Origin: Candidatus Cloacimonadota bacterium
GTDB taxonomy: Bacteria > Cloacimonadota > Cloacimonadia > Cloacimonadales > TCS61
Reading direction: 5' to 3'
Length of the DNA stretch: 5,127 bases
Assembly (NCBI GenBank): GCA_030596265.1
Contig: JAUVKM010000179.1
Location: 1-5,127 of the forward strand
The notes under the pieces: generated by a model
What the model saw: the letters and a program-made list of their open reading frames with translations, nothing else
What the model was told of the DNA's origin: nothing
Databases searched by the model: none
Part shown: in pieces, positions 1 through 5,127 of the stretch
Layout: every line of letters starts with the position of its first letter
Position numbering within the stretch: position 1 is the stretch's first letter
Translations under genes and position numbers: made by a program

Positions 1-34
1 TTCGCAGAGCTATTTTTACATAATTTTTAAACAT
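1..34 (-). CDS. Second FtsX/MacB-type ABC permease, N-terminal fragment cut by window edge
   Basis: Only the first 11 codons are inside the window. They start at the ATG at 32-34 and read MFKNYVKIALR before running off the left edge. This matches the start of the complete permease next to it (MIKNFIKVAIR) at 6 of 11 residues, and all other differences are conservative. That N-terminal pattern, a short amphipathic lead-in before the first membrane helix, is characteristic of long Bacteroidota/FCB FtsX-type permeases. A GGAAG at 40-44 lies upstream and may serve as a weak ribosome-binding site. The gene is 71 nt downstream of the first permease stop codon and on the same strand, so it is probably the next cistron of the same operon. 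The alternative is a chance ORF, but the residue-by-residue match to its neighbour makes that unlikely. Nothing can be said about the remainder of the protein. Confidence 0.8.
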   Translation of the reverse strand, partial: MFKNYVKIALR

Positions 35-60
35 TGTTTCTTCCGATTCCTTTTATTTTT

Positions 61-85
61 CATTTATAATTTTACATTTATAATT
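61..85. repeat. 11-bp direct repeat, period 14
   Basis: CATTTATAATT occurs twice without mismatch, at 61-71 and 75-85, separated by TTA. It lies in the AT-rich spacer between the two permease genes, directly beside the stem-loop at 86-105. It may be a duplication by slippage in AT-rich DNA or a protein-binding site. The sequence gives no reason to prefer either. Confidence 0.6.
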
Positions 86-105
86 CACAAAGCAGGAGCT
101 TTGTG
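86..105 (-). promoter_or_regulatory. Perfect intercistronic stem-loop after permease stop (possible attenuator or mRNA 3'-end stabiliser)
   Basis: CACAAAGC at 86-93 and GCTTTGTG at 98-105 are exact inverted repeats around a 4-nt loop, so the transcript would form an uninterrupted 8-bp hairpin. It begins at the base after the permease TAA (106-108). On the minus strand it is followed by AATTATAAATG rather than a run of T, so it is not a canonical intrinsic terminator. A second permease starts 51 nt further on. I therefore read it as a partial terminator, or as a structure that protects the upstream mRNA and sets unequal levels of the two permeases. The stem is seen; the role is inferred. Confidence 0.55.
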
Positions 106-2526
106 TTACTCATACTTCAATGCATCTGCCGGGTTGGTCTGAGCTGCTTTGATTGCCCGGAAACTAACAGTGAATAAAGCGATAAGAAGTGCTGTGATGC
201 CAGCTATAATATAGGTTATAAGAGATTGATCTACTGCATAAGCAAAATTTTGCAGCCATTTCTGTAATGCAAAATAGGCAAGCGGCCAGGCGATGATATT
301 TGCCAGTAACACCCACAATGAAAATTCTTTTGAAAGGATAAAAACTATATTCGAAACAGATGCTCCCATCACTTTACGAATGCTAATCTCTTTTGTTCGC
401 TGTTCTGCTGTGTATGATGCCAAACCGAATAATCCAAGACAGGCGATGAAAATGCAAAGTACAGAAAAATAGGTGAAAACACTTCCGATCTTCTGCTCAG
501 CCAAATATTGTTCATTCAGGCTATCATCCAGGAACTTGTATTCAAATGGGAAGGTGGGGCAGAACTCATTCCACTTCTCTTCAATGAATTCCAATGTTCT
601 TCCAATGTTCTCCTGTCGGATTCGTAAACATATATTGCGTTGAGGATCATCGGAAAGCATTATCAAAAGCGGATCTATCTGGTTATGCAAAGATGAATAA
701 TGAAAGTCTTTAATAACACCAATTACCCTAGTATTCAAGGTAGCTCCGCCATCCAGATCTGCTCCAAATCCCAGTTTTTTACCAATAGAATTATCACCCC
801 AACCAAGAACTTCAGTCGTTGCTTCATTAATTATTACCGATTCCTCAGCATCAGTTTGCAAATCCTTATTATAATTGCGACCATTGATTATTTTCATATC
901 CATAGTTTCCAGATAATCATGATCTACAAATACGAAATTTATTCCTTTTTCTTCCATACTACCATCTTTTGTTTCAAATAAATGCACGATGATACCATGT
1001 CCTTGACCGGGAACACTGGAGGTTGTACCGGCGTTAATGATTTGAGGATGTTTTTTCAGTTCATCTTTAAATGCTTGTAGGTTTCTAACTCCTGAAGTGT
1101 CACGAATAGTTAATACAACCAGATTATCATCATCAAATCCCAGATTTTTATCTTTCAGATAATTAAGCTGTTGAATTACAGTGAACGTTCCGATTATCAT
1201 AATAATGGAAATAGAAAATTGCAACAGTACCAGTATCTTTCTTAATGTACCTTTATTCTTTCCCAATTTACCTTTCAAAACTTCCACCGGGATAAACGAG
1301 GAGAGATAAAAAGCTGGATAACTTCCTGACAATAATCCTACAAGAAAAGTTATGATGAGAATGCCAAGTACAAGATCAAGATTGGCAATAAATCCAAATG
1401 TTAATTCTCGATCTGCTAATTCATTGAAGGTTGGTAAGATCAGTTCAACTGCTACAAAAGCCAAAATCATTGCCATTGCAGCTATCAGAATGGATTCAAA
1501 AATAAATTGCCATTGGAGATAAATTTTTTGAGCTCCCACAACTTTGCGAATGCCAACCTCAACTGCCCGACCGGAAGATTGTGAAGTTGCAAGGTTCATA
1601 TAGTTTATGCATCCAATTAGAAGCAGGAACAGGGCAACAATACTGAATATATAAACATAAGTAATATCTCCGGTCGGTAGATCGTAGCCTAACTTGGAAA
1701 ATAGATGAACATCAGCTAATGGTTGAACCAGCAGTTGAAATTTTGAATTTATCTGTTCCCCTACAGGTTTAATATACTTTTCGTTAAATTCGGGGTATGC
1801 ATCAAGCACATTTTGGATATCACCATTTTCTGTGAGCATGATGTATGAGTAAAATCCAATATTCCAAAATGCAGTACTTTCTAGACTGTCATAGCGCTCC
1901 GCTCCAAATAATGGTTTCAAGGTAATCATCGATGCAATTGCCTCAAAACGTAAATGGGAATTGTGGGGGACATCTTTGATAATACCTGTGATCGTGAAGA
2001 TCATGCCATTACCGGCTTCCAGTGTTTTGCCTAGCGGATTGTCATCACCGAAAATCCTTTCTGCAAAACTTTCAGTTAAAATTATTTCATTTGGATCATT
2101 CAAGGCATCAGAAGGTGAACCGGAAATAAACTCATGTGTGAAAATATCTATGAGAGTGGAATCGGCAAAATATACATTTTCCTCAAAGATCTGTTTCCCT
2201 TCATATTGAAATAGATTATTATCCATATCCATAAAACGGCAAAATTCAGCTACATCCTGCGGATATTCCAATTTTAAGGCAGGACCCAATGGAAAAGCTG
2301 TTGCTGCAAAGAGATCTTCCGATTCTTGTATATTGAAATGAGATTCTAAGCGATATATCCTTTTATAATTCTTATGATGTTTATCGTAGGAAAGTTCATT
2401 CTGCACGAATAATGCAATAAGGATCGTGCAGGTAAGACCAATAGCCAATCCTAAAATATTTATAATAGAATAGAATTTTCTATTCATTAGATTCCTAATT
2501 GCAACTTTAATAAAATTCTTGATCAT
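106..2526 (-). CDS. ABC transporter permease, duplicated FtsX/MacB_PCD type (8 predicted TM helices)
   Basis: This 806-residue inner-membrane protein is the transmembrane part of an export-type ABC transporter. It is built as two similar halves, each with one membrane helix, a large periplasmic MacB_PCD-like domain and three more helices. Half one has a helix at about 21-42, an extracytoplasmic domain at about 43-288, then helices near 289-311, 342-364 and 382-404. Half two has a helix at about 430-452, a domain at about 453-680, then helices near 681-704, 726-752 and 768-788. The FtsX signature after the second helix of each half is clear: EVGIRKVVGAQ at 323-333 and EISIRKVMGAS at 713-723. 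It ends NPADALKYE, a usual tail for the family. A single chain of two FtsX units may act as a pseudo-dimer (inference). The ATG is preceded by AAGGAG (2532-2537, 5-nt spacer). It lies 80 nt after the ATPase gene, which should energise it. The substrate is unknown; peptide, lipoprotein or drug efflux are all possible. It is unlike MacB itself, which has one FtsX unit fused to an ATPase. Confidence 0.95.
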   Translation of the reverse strand: MIKNFIKVAIRNLMNRKFYSIINILGLAIGLTCTILIALFVQNELSYDKHHKNYKRIYRLESHFNIQESEDLFAATAFPLGPALKLEYPQDVAEFCRFMDMDNNLFQYEGKQIFEENVYFADSTLIDIFTHEFISGSPSDALNDPNEIILTESFAERIFGDDNPLGKTLEAGNGMIFTITGIIKDVPHNSHLRFEAIASMITLKPLFGAERYDSLESTAFWNIGFYSYIMLTENGDIQNVLDAYPEFNEKYIKPVGEQINSKFQLLVQPLADVHLFSKLGYDLPTGDITYVYIFSIVALFLLLIGCINYMNLATSQSSGRAVEVGIRKVVGAQKIYLQWQFIFESILIAAMAMILAFVAVELILPTFNELADRELTFGFIANLDLVLGILIITFLVGLLSGSYPAFYLSSFIPVEVLKGKLGKNKGTLRKILVLLQFSISIIMIIGTFTVIQQLNYLKDKNLGFDDDNLVVLTIRDTSGVRNLQAFKDELKKHPQIINAGTTSSVPGQGHGIIVHLFETKDGSMEEKGINFVFVDHDYLETMDMKIINGRNYNKDLQTDAEESVIINEATTEVLGWGDNSIGKKLGFGADLDGGATLNTRVIGVIKDFHYSSLHNQIDPLLIMLSDDPQRNICLRIRQENIGRTLEFIEEKWNEFCPTFPFEYKFLDDSLNEQYLAEQKIGSVFTYFSVLCIFIACLGLFGLASYTAEQRTKEISIRKVMGASVSNIVFILSKEFSLWVLLANIIAWPLAYFALQKWLQNFAYAVDQSLITYIIAGITALLIALFTVSFRAIKAAQTNPADALKYE

Positions 2527-2606
2527 AATTACTCCTTCAATCTGATCCTTGAGTTACTCCAAAAAATATCACTGGCAAGTCTTCTCACCAACGGCAGGGA
2601 GTTGAT

Positions 2607-3296
2607 TTATAGATGAAATTCTTTCTTGATGTTTTCAGTAACAATATGACCGTCGAATAACTGGATAACTCTGTGAGCATATTCAGCATGAGAAGGAGAG
2701 TGTGTAACCATTACAATTGTTGTTCCTTCTTCATTTAATTGAGTAAGAAGATCCATCACCTCTTCACCATTTGCTGAATCGAGGTTACCTGTTGGCTCAT
2801 CAGCAAGGATTAGTCTTGGTTTAGTTACAACTGCACGGGCAACTGCCACACGCTGCTGCTGACCGCCGGAAAGCTGTTGTGGAAAATGTTTCGCTCTATG
2901 GGCGATCTTCATACGATCCAGAACTTCCGTAACTCTTTTCTTTCTGTCTGCACTACTCATCTTAATATAAAGAAGAGGAAGTTCAACATTTTCATAAACT
3001 GTAAGTTCATCAATCAGATTAAAGCTCTGGAAAATGAATCCAATATTAGATTTTCTCAAGTTAGTGCGCATTCTTTCAGTGTGTTTGGATACTTCTGTAT
3101 CATTAAAATGCAATTCTCCCTTATTAGGATTATCCAACAATCCAATCAAATTCAGTAGCGTGGATTTTCCACATCCGGAAGGTCCCATTATTGCTACAAA
3201 TTCACCTTTTGTAATTTCCATATTCACGTTGTTTAAAGCTGTTGTTTCTACTTCATCTGTCCTGTAGAATTTGGTTAAATCAACTGTCTTAATCAT
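2607..3296 (-). CDS. ABC transporter ATP-binding protein, LolD/MacB/FtsE family
   Basis: This 229-residue cytoplasmic ATPase powers the adjacent permease. All nucleotide-binding motifs are intact: a possible A-loop aromatic at Tyr11, Walker [10 protein letters not shown] at 38-46, Q-loop Gln90 (FQS), signature LSGGQ at 142-146, Walker B LILADEP with catalytic Glu167, D-loop NLDS at 171-174 and switch His199. The length and the [14 protein letters not shown] and [10 protein letters not shown] stretches are typical of the stand-alone ATPases that pair with FtsX-fold permeases (LolD, FtsE, the MacB nucleotide-binding domain). In MacB-type 'mechanotransmission' systems, ATP binding moves the periplasmic domains rather than passing substrate through the membrane; whether that holds here is inference. 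AAGGAG at 3303-3308 with a 6-nt spacer fixes the ATG start. It is separated from the adaptor gene by the S23-type cassette, while related operons usually have the two genes adjacent. Confidence 0.97.
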   Translation of the reverse strand: MIKTVDLTKFYRTDEVETTALNNVNMEITKGEFVAIMGPSGCGKSTLLNLIGLLDNPNKGELHFNDTEVSKHTERMRTNLRKSNIGFIFQSFNLIDELTVYENVELPLLYIKMSSADRKKRVTEVLDRMKIAHRAKHFPQQLSGGQQQRVAVARAVVTKPRLILADEPTGNLDSANGEEVMDLLTQLNEEGTTIVMVTHSPSHAEYAHRVIQLFDGHIVTENIKKEFHL

Positions 3297-3314
3297 TTTT
3301 ATCTCCTTGTCACG

Positions 3315-3347
3315 GCGTATCTGGCAATTATCGTAGAAGCCGGACGC
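3315..3347. other. Small GC-rich imperfect hairpin ahead of the ATPase ribosome-binding site
   Basis: The arms GCGTATCTGGC (3315-3325, starting at the second G of CGGCG) and GCCGGACGC (3339-3347) can pair with a 2-nt bulge around a 13-nt loop. On the minus-strand transcript this gives 4 bp, a bulge and then 5 positions with one C-A mismatch. It stands out because the surrounding spacer (3297-3382) is very AT-rich. It sits just 6 bp from the AAGGAG of the ATPase gene, so it could be a processing or stabilising structure. It is short and imperfect, and chance is a real alternative. Confidence 0.3.
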
Positions 3348-3382
3348 TATTTTAATTTTTTTAATTTATTTTGAAAATACAT

Positions 3383-3410
3383 AGGGCAGAGAGTACTGCG
3401 CAAAGTGCTT
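3383..3410 (+). repeat. Degenerate heptad repeats at the 3' end of the S23-type gene (inverted copy)
   Basis: Read on the plus strand, four 7-bp units follow one another: AGGGCAG, AGAGTAC, TGCGCAA and AGTGCTT. They are the same kind of unit as the array upstream of the gene, but in the opposite orientation. The best match between the two ends is 3390-3405 against the reverse complement of 3794-3809, identical at 13 of 16 positions. A second register, 3383-3395 against 3783-3795, is identical at 11 of 13 with an unbroken 8-bp core, GCAGAGAG. The array ends one base before the stop codon of the gene. Confidence 0.65.
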
Positions 3411-3411
3411 T

Positions 3412-3771
3412 TCATTTTCTTACCGATTTTTGAAAATTAGTGATTTTTCTGCATAAAATATCCAATTTATCTACTGTTTTAGTTTTCCAATCAATGTTAA
3501 TCATCTGCCTATGAATTAAATATAGAATAATATTAGCTACTTCAAAAGCAGAGCGTCTTGAATAATTTAGAAATTTATAAAATTCCTTATCATAATTTGA
3601 GCCGGAACCTTCAGCAATATTATTAGAAATGCTCAAACCAGCAGCTCTCAATTGTTCAGCAAATCTATAAAGATGGGCTTGCTCAAGAGTTTCAGAAATT
3701 TCCATACACATATCCAATATTTCGATTGAGATTTTCCAGATTTCCAAATCTTCAAATCTAAATTTACTCAT
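3412..3771 (-). CDS. Four-helix-bundle protein, S23 / 23S rRNA-intervening-sequence (IVP) family
   Basis: This 119-residue, mostly helical, soluble protein has the family landmarks: FEDLEIWK at 6-13, QLRAAGLSISNNIAEGSG at 40-57 and EFYKFLNYSRRSAFEV at 63-78. Known members are encoded inside intervening sequences of 23S rRNA genes, and the fold is shared with Avd, the accessory protein of diversity-generating retroelements. Known structures are barrel-like pentamers with a basic surface suited to nucleic acid. The biochemical role of free-standing copies is not established. I place the start at the ATG at 3769-3771 because GAGGAG (3777-3782) sits 5 nt upstream and the family usually begins close to F-x-x-L-x-x-W. 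A GTG at 3799-3801 would add ten residues, but these merely translate the repeat array and overlap the Shine-Dalgarno. The gene interrupts the transporter operon and has no obvious functional link to export. No reverse transcriptase or variable repeat is present. Confidence 0.93.
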   Translation of the reverse strand: MSKFRFEDLEIWKISIEILDMCMEISETLEQAHLYRFAEQLRAAGLSISNNIAEGSGSNYDKEFYKFLNYSRRSAFEVANIILYLIHRQMINIDWKTKTVDKLDILCRKITNFQKSVRK

Positions 3772-3774
3772 CTT

Positions 3775-3816
3775 TTCTCCTCTGCTCTCTGCTCTTTGCA
3801 CTCTACTCTTAGCTCT
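3775..3816 (-). repeat. GA-rich heptad tandem array carrying the S23-type gene's ribosome-binding site
   Basis: On the minus strand six consecutive 7-bp units run into the start codon: AGAGCTA, AGAGTAG, AGTGCAA, AGAGCAG, AGAGCAG and AGGAGAA (consensus AGAGCAG). The two central copies are identical. The last unit supplies the GAGGAG Shine-Dalgarno together with its preceding base, with the ATG 5 nt downstream. The array starts 7 bp after the adaptor stop codon, so the whole 52-nt spacer between the two genes is essentially repeat. Inverted relatives of the units lie at 3383-3410, beyond the other end of the gene. I recall GA-rich repeats of this sort in front of other S23-family genes in FCB genomes, but could not check that here. 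Confidence 0.8.
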
Positions 3817-3823
3817 TCCTGCA

Positions 3824-5074
3824 TTACTTAAGTATCAATTTTTCTGCTCTGCCAAAATTATCATAACTAGAAATTATTACTCTTTCACCAGCTTCCAAAC
3901 CTTCCAGTAACTCATAATATCTAGGATTCATTCTTCCTAATCTTATATCACGTTTAATTGCAAATTTTCCGGTTGGATCGACTACAAAGATATATTGTCC
4001 ACCTGTGCTTTGATAAAATGCTCCACGCGGTACCAATAAAGCCATTTGAGATTCTCCTAATTCTAATTTCACACGGAAAGTTTGTCCTGTTCTAATATGT
4101 TCGGGTACATTATCTATAAAGATAAGATCAACTCCAAATCGACCATTTCTAACTTCAGGATAGATCTTTTTGATTCGTAATCCATAGGAGTTTCCGGTAA
4201 AATCGAATTCACCGACCAAATTTGAATTAACACGTGAAATGTAATGCTCGTCAATTTCCAGCCTTATCTTGAACTCATCGAGAACATGGATCTGGCCCAA
4301 ACGCTGTCCCCTGCCAATTGCTTCACCAATTTCTGCATTAACAGAAACCAATAAACCTCTAACAGGTGCTTTAACTTTCAGATTATCCAATTTCTGCCTT
4401 ACAAATTCCAGGTTCATTTGCATTTGATCTACAGAGTTTTCCAATTGGGCAACTTGAATTTCACGGAATAGTGAATCTGCTTCTTGGTTTTCAATAACTA
4501 ATTCTCGGGTTTTCGCCAAATAGACGTATTTTTCTTCTATTTCTTCAAATTCTTTATCTGAAATATAATTTTGTTTAAATAAGTTAATGCTGTTTTCATA
4601 GTCCCTTTTTTGTAGACCAAGCTGATAGTCGAGGTCAAGTAACTGTCTTTTAAGACTGAGTCTATTTTGTTCCATAGAAAGACGGGTATTACGCAGATTA
4701 TTCATTTGCTCGGCAAGATTAGCCTCACGATTCATAATGTCGAGGTGAAGATTTGTATTACTTAATATCAGTATTATATCATTCTCCTCAACCATTGTTC
4801 CCTCTTCAATTAATAATTCTTCCACCCTGCCGCCTTCTATAGCATCCAGATAGATCGTACTTATAGGCTGAACTGTTCCGGTTTGTGTTATATAATCTTG
4901 AAAATAATCTTCTTTCACTTCTTCAATGGATATCCGTTCTATTTGCACATTAAACTTGGAAGTGTGATCTCCGAAAATTAAATTATAAAGTATTATTATC
5001 GTAAGCAGCCCACCTAAAGAAAACCAGAATATTTTTTTTGGAGGCCATTTTTTCTTTTCTATTGCTCTATCCAT
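3824..5074 (-). CDS. Periplasmic adaptor (membrane fusion protein) subunit, HlyD/MacA/RND-adaptor type
   Basis: This 416-residue adaptor would bridge the inner-membrane transporter and an outer-membrane channel. A short basic cytoplasmic start (KKKWPPKK) leads into one membrane helix at about 15-34, with no lipobox cysteine, so it is anchored by a helix rather than by lipid. Then come a first lipoyl half at about 66-106 (IEGGRVEELLIEEGTMVEENDIIL), a long heptad-rich hairpin coiled coil at about 108-232, the second lipoyl half at about 233-263 (VKAPVRGLLVSVNAEIGEAI), a beta-barrel domain at about 267-345 and a membrane-proximal domain to the C terminus containing LLVPRGAFY. Order and length fit MacA/HlyD_D23-type adaptors. 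It is the first gene after the sigma-54-like promoter. GAGGAG at 5081-5086 with a 6-nt spacer supports the ATG. In MacAB-type pumps the adaptor forms a hexamer that docks on TolC. No TolC homologue is encoded here, so the outer-membrane partner must lie elsewhere or outside the window. Confidence 0.95.
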   Translation of the reverse strand: MDRAIEKKKWPPKKIFWFSLGGLLTIIILYNLIFGDHTSKFNVQIERISIEEVKEDYFQDYITQTGTVQPISTIYLDAIEGGRVEELLIEEGTMVEENDIILILSNTNLHLDIMNREANLAEQMNNLRNTRLSMEQNRLSLKRQLLDLDYQLGLQKRDYENSINLFKQNYISDKEFEEIEEKYVYLAKTRELVIENQEADSLFREIQVAQLENSVDQMQMNLEFVRQKLDNLKVKAPVRGLLVSVNAEIGEAIGRGQRLGQIHVLDEFKIRLEIDEHYISRVNSNLVGEFDFTGNSYGLRIKKIYPEVRNGRFGVDLIFIDNVPEHIRTGQTFRVKLELGESQMALLVPRGAFYQSTGGQYIFVVDPTGKFAIKRDIRLGRMNPRYYELLEGLEAGERVIISSYDNFGRAEKLILK

Positions 5075-5109
5075 TCACAGCTCCTCATCTATTTTTCATA
5101 TCTAATTAA

Positions 5110-5125
5110 AGCAAATTATGTGCCA
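5110..5125 (-). promoter_or_regulatory. Sigma-54 (-24/-12) promoter of the transporter operon
   Basis: On the minus strand the sequence reads TGGCAC, ATAAT, TTGC, T. This matches the sigma-54 consensus TGGCAC-N5-TTGC(A/T) with every consensus base present, and the invariant GG and GC are separated by exactly 10 bp. With the C of GC at -12, transcription should start near A at 5099, giving a leader of about 25 nt that holds the GAGGAG site and little else. The spacing and position are what a functional promoter would show. Sigma-54 promoters need an enhancer-binding activator (NtrC type), so the operon is probably switched on by a specific signal. The activator binding site would lie upstream, beyond the right edge. 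Confidence 0.8.
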
Positions 5126-5127
5126 AA

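Noticed and set aside
86..105. Canonical Rho-independent terminator
   Set aside because: The stem is perfect, but neither strand has a T-run after it, and a same-strand permease starts 51 nt downstream.
700..981. Plus-strand ORF of 93 codons inside the permease gene
   Set aside because: It lies wholly opposite the well-supported permease coding sequence, has low-complexity content and no recognisable family. It is a shadow frame. The same applies to 1961-2209.
2527..2606. TGGCAA and TATC similarity between the spacers before the permease and before the ATPase
   Set aside because: The shared stretch is about 6 bp within short AT-rich spacers and does not extend. It is not convincing as a repeat.
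2877..3267. Two overlapping plus-strand ORFs opposite the ATPase gene
   Set aside because: Both are antisense to conserved ABC motifs and no product is recognisable. They are shadow frames.
3412..3771. Part of a diversity-generating retroelement (the Avd fold is related)
   Set aside because: There is no reverse transcriptase, template repeat or variable repeat in the window, and the sequence motifs fit the S23/IVP branch.
3772..3801. N-terminal extension of the S23-type protein from a GTG at 3799-3801
   Set aside because: The ten extra residues are just the translated heptad repeat. The ATG at 3769-3771 has a well-spaced GAGGAG and fits the family start.
3383..3816. CRISPR array
   Set aside because: The repeats are 7-bp degenerate units in direct tandem without spacers, and they flank a gene.
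3370..3830. Target-site duplication flanking the S23-type cassette
   Set aside because: The bases just outside the two heptad arrays show no direct repeat longer than expected by chance.
5085..5099. Upstream mini-ORF (M-K-N-R-stop) starting at the predicted transcription start
   Set aside because: It would be leaderless and only four codons long. An ATG in AT-rich leader sequence is expected by chance, and no regulatory pattern is visible.

Overview
The window carries one minus-strand operon from an AT-rich bacterium. Read in transcription order (right to left) it holds a sigma-54-type promoter, a MacA/HlyD-type membrane fusion (adaptor) protein, a small four-helix-bundle 'S23/IVP' protein, a LolD/MacB-type ABC ATPase, an 806-residue FtsX/MacB-type permease, and the first 11 codons of a second permease cut by the left edge. 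No plus-strand gene is supported. Apart from the small-protein insert, this is a typical adaptor-ATPase-permease export module. It would move an unknown substrate out of the inner membrane or periplasm, probably through a TolC-like outer-membrane channel that is not encoded here.

Organism: long duplicated FtsX permeases that begin M(I/F)KN(F/Y)(I/V)K(V/I)A(I/L)R, together with S23-type small proteins, are typical of the FCB group (Bacteroidota, Cloacimonadota and relatives). The four complete genes have clear purine-rich Shine-Dalgarno sites (GAGGAG or AAGGAG, 5-6 nt from the start). Bacteroidota proper usually lack these, so a non-Bacteroidota FCB lineage such as Cloacimonadota is my best guess. 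It is an inference, not a proof.

Layout: 5110-5125 is a near-perfect -24/-12 element with a predicted start near 5099. 3824-5074 is the adaptor. 3383-3816 is a compact cassette: the S23-type gene flanked by degenerate 7-bp GA-rich repeats (consensus AGAGCAG) in opposite orientations at its two ends. 3297-3382 is an AT-rich spacer with a small GC-rich hairpin just upstream of the ATPase ribosome-binding site. 2607-3296 is the ATPase and 106-2526 the permease. 35-105 is an intercistronic spacer with a perfect 8-bp stem-loop against the stop codon and an 11-bp direct repeat, and 1-34 is the start of the second permease. There is no gene-free stretch over 300 bp.

The most interesting signal is the cassette. 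The S23-type gene splits an otherwise conventional operon, sits in the same orientation as its host operon, brings its ribosome-binding site inside its own repeat array, and has ends that could pair in the mRNA. This resembles, at mRNA level, the intervening sequences found in 23S rRNA genes of some bacteria.
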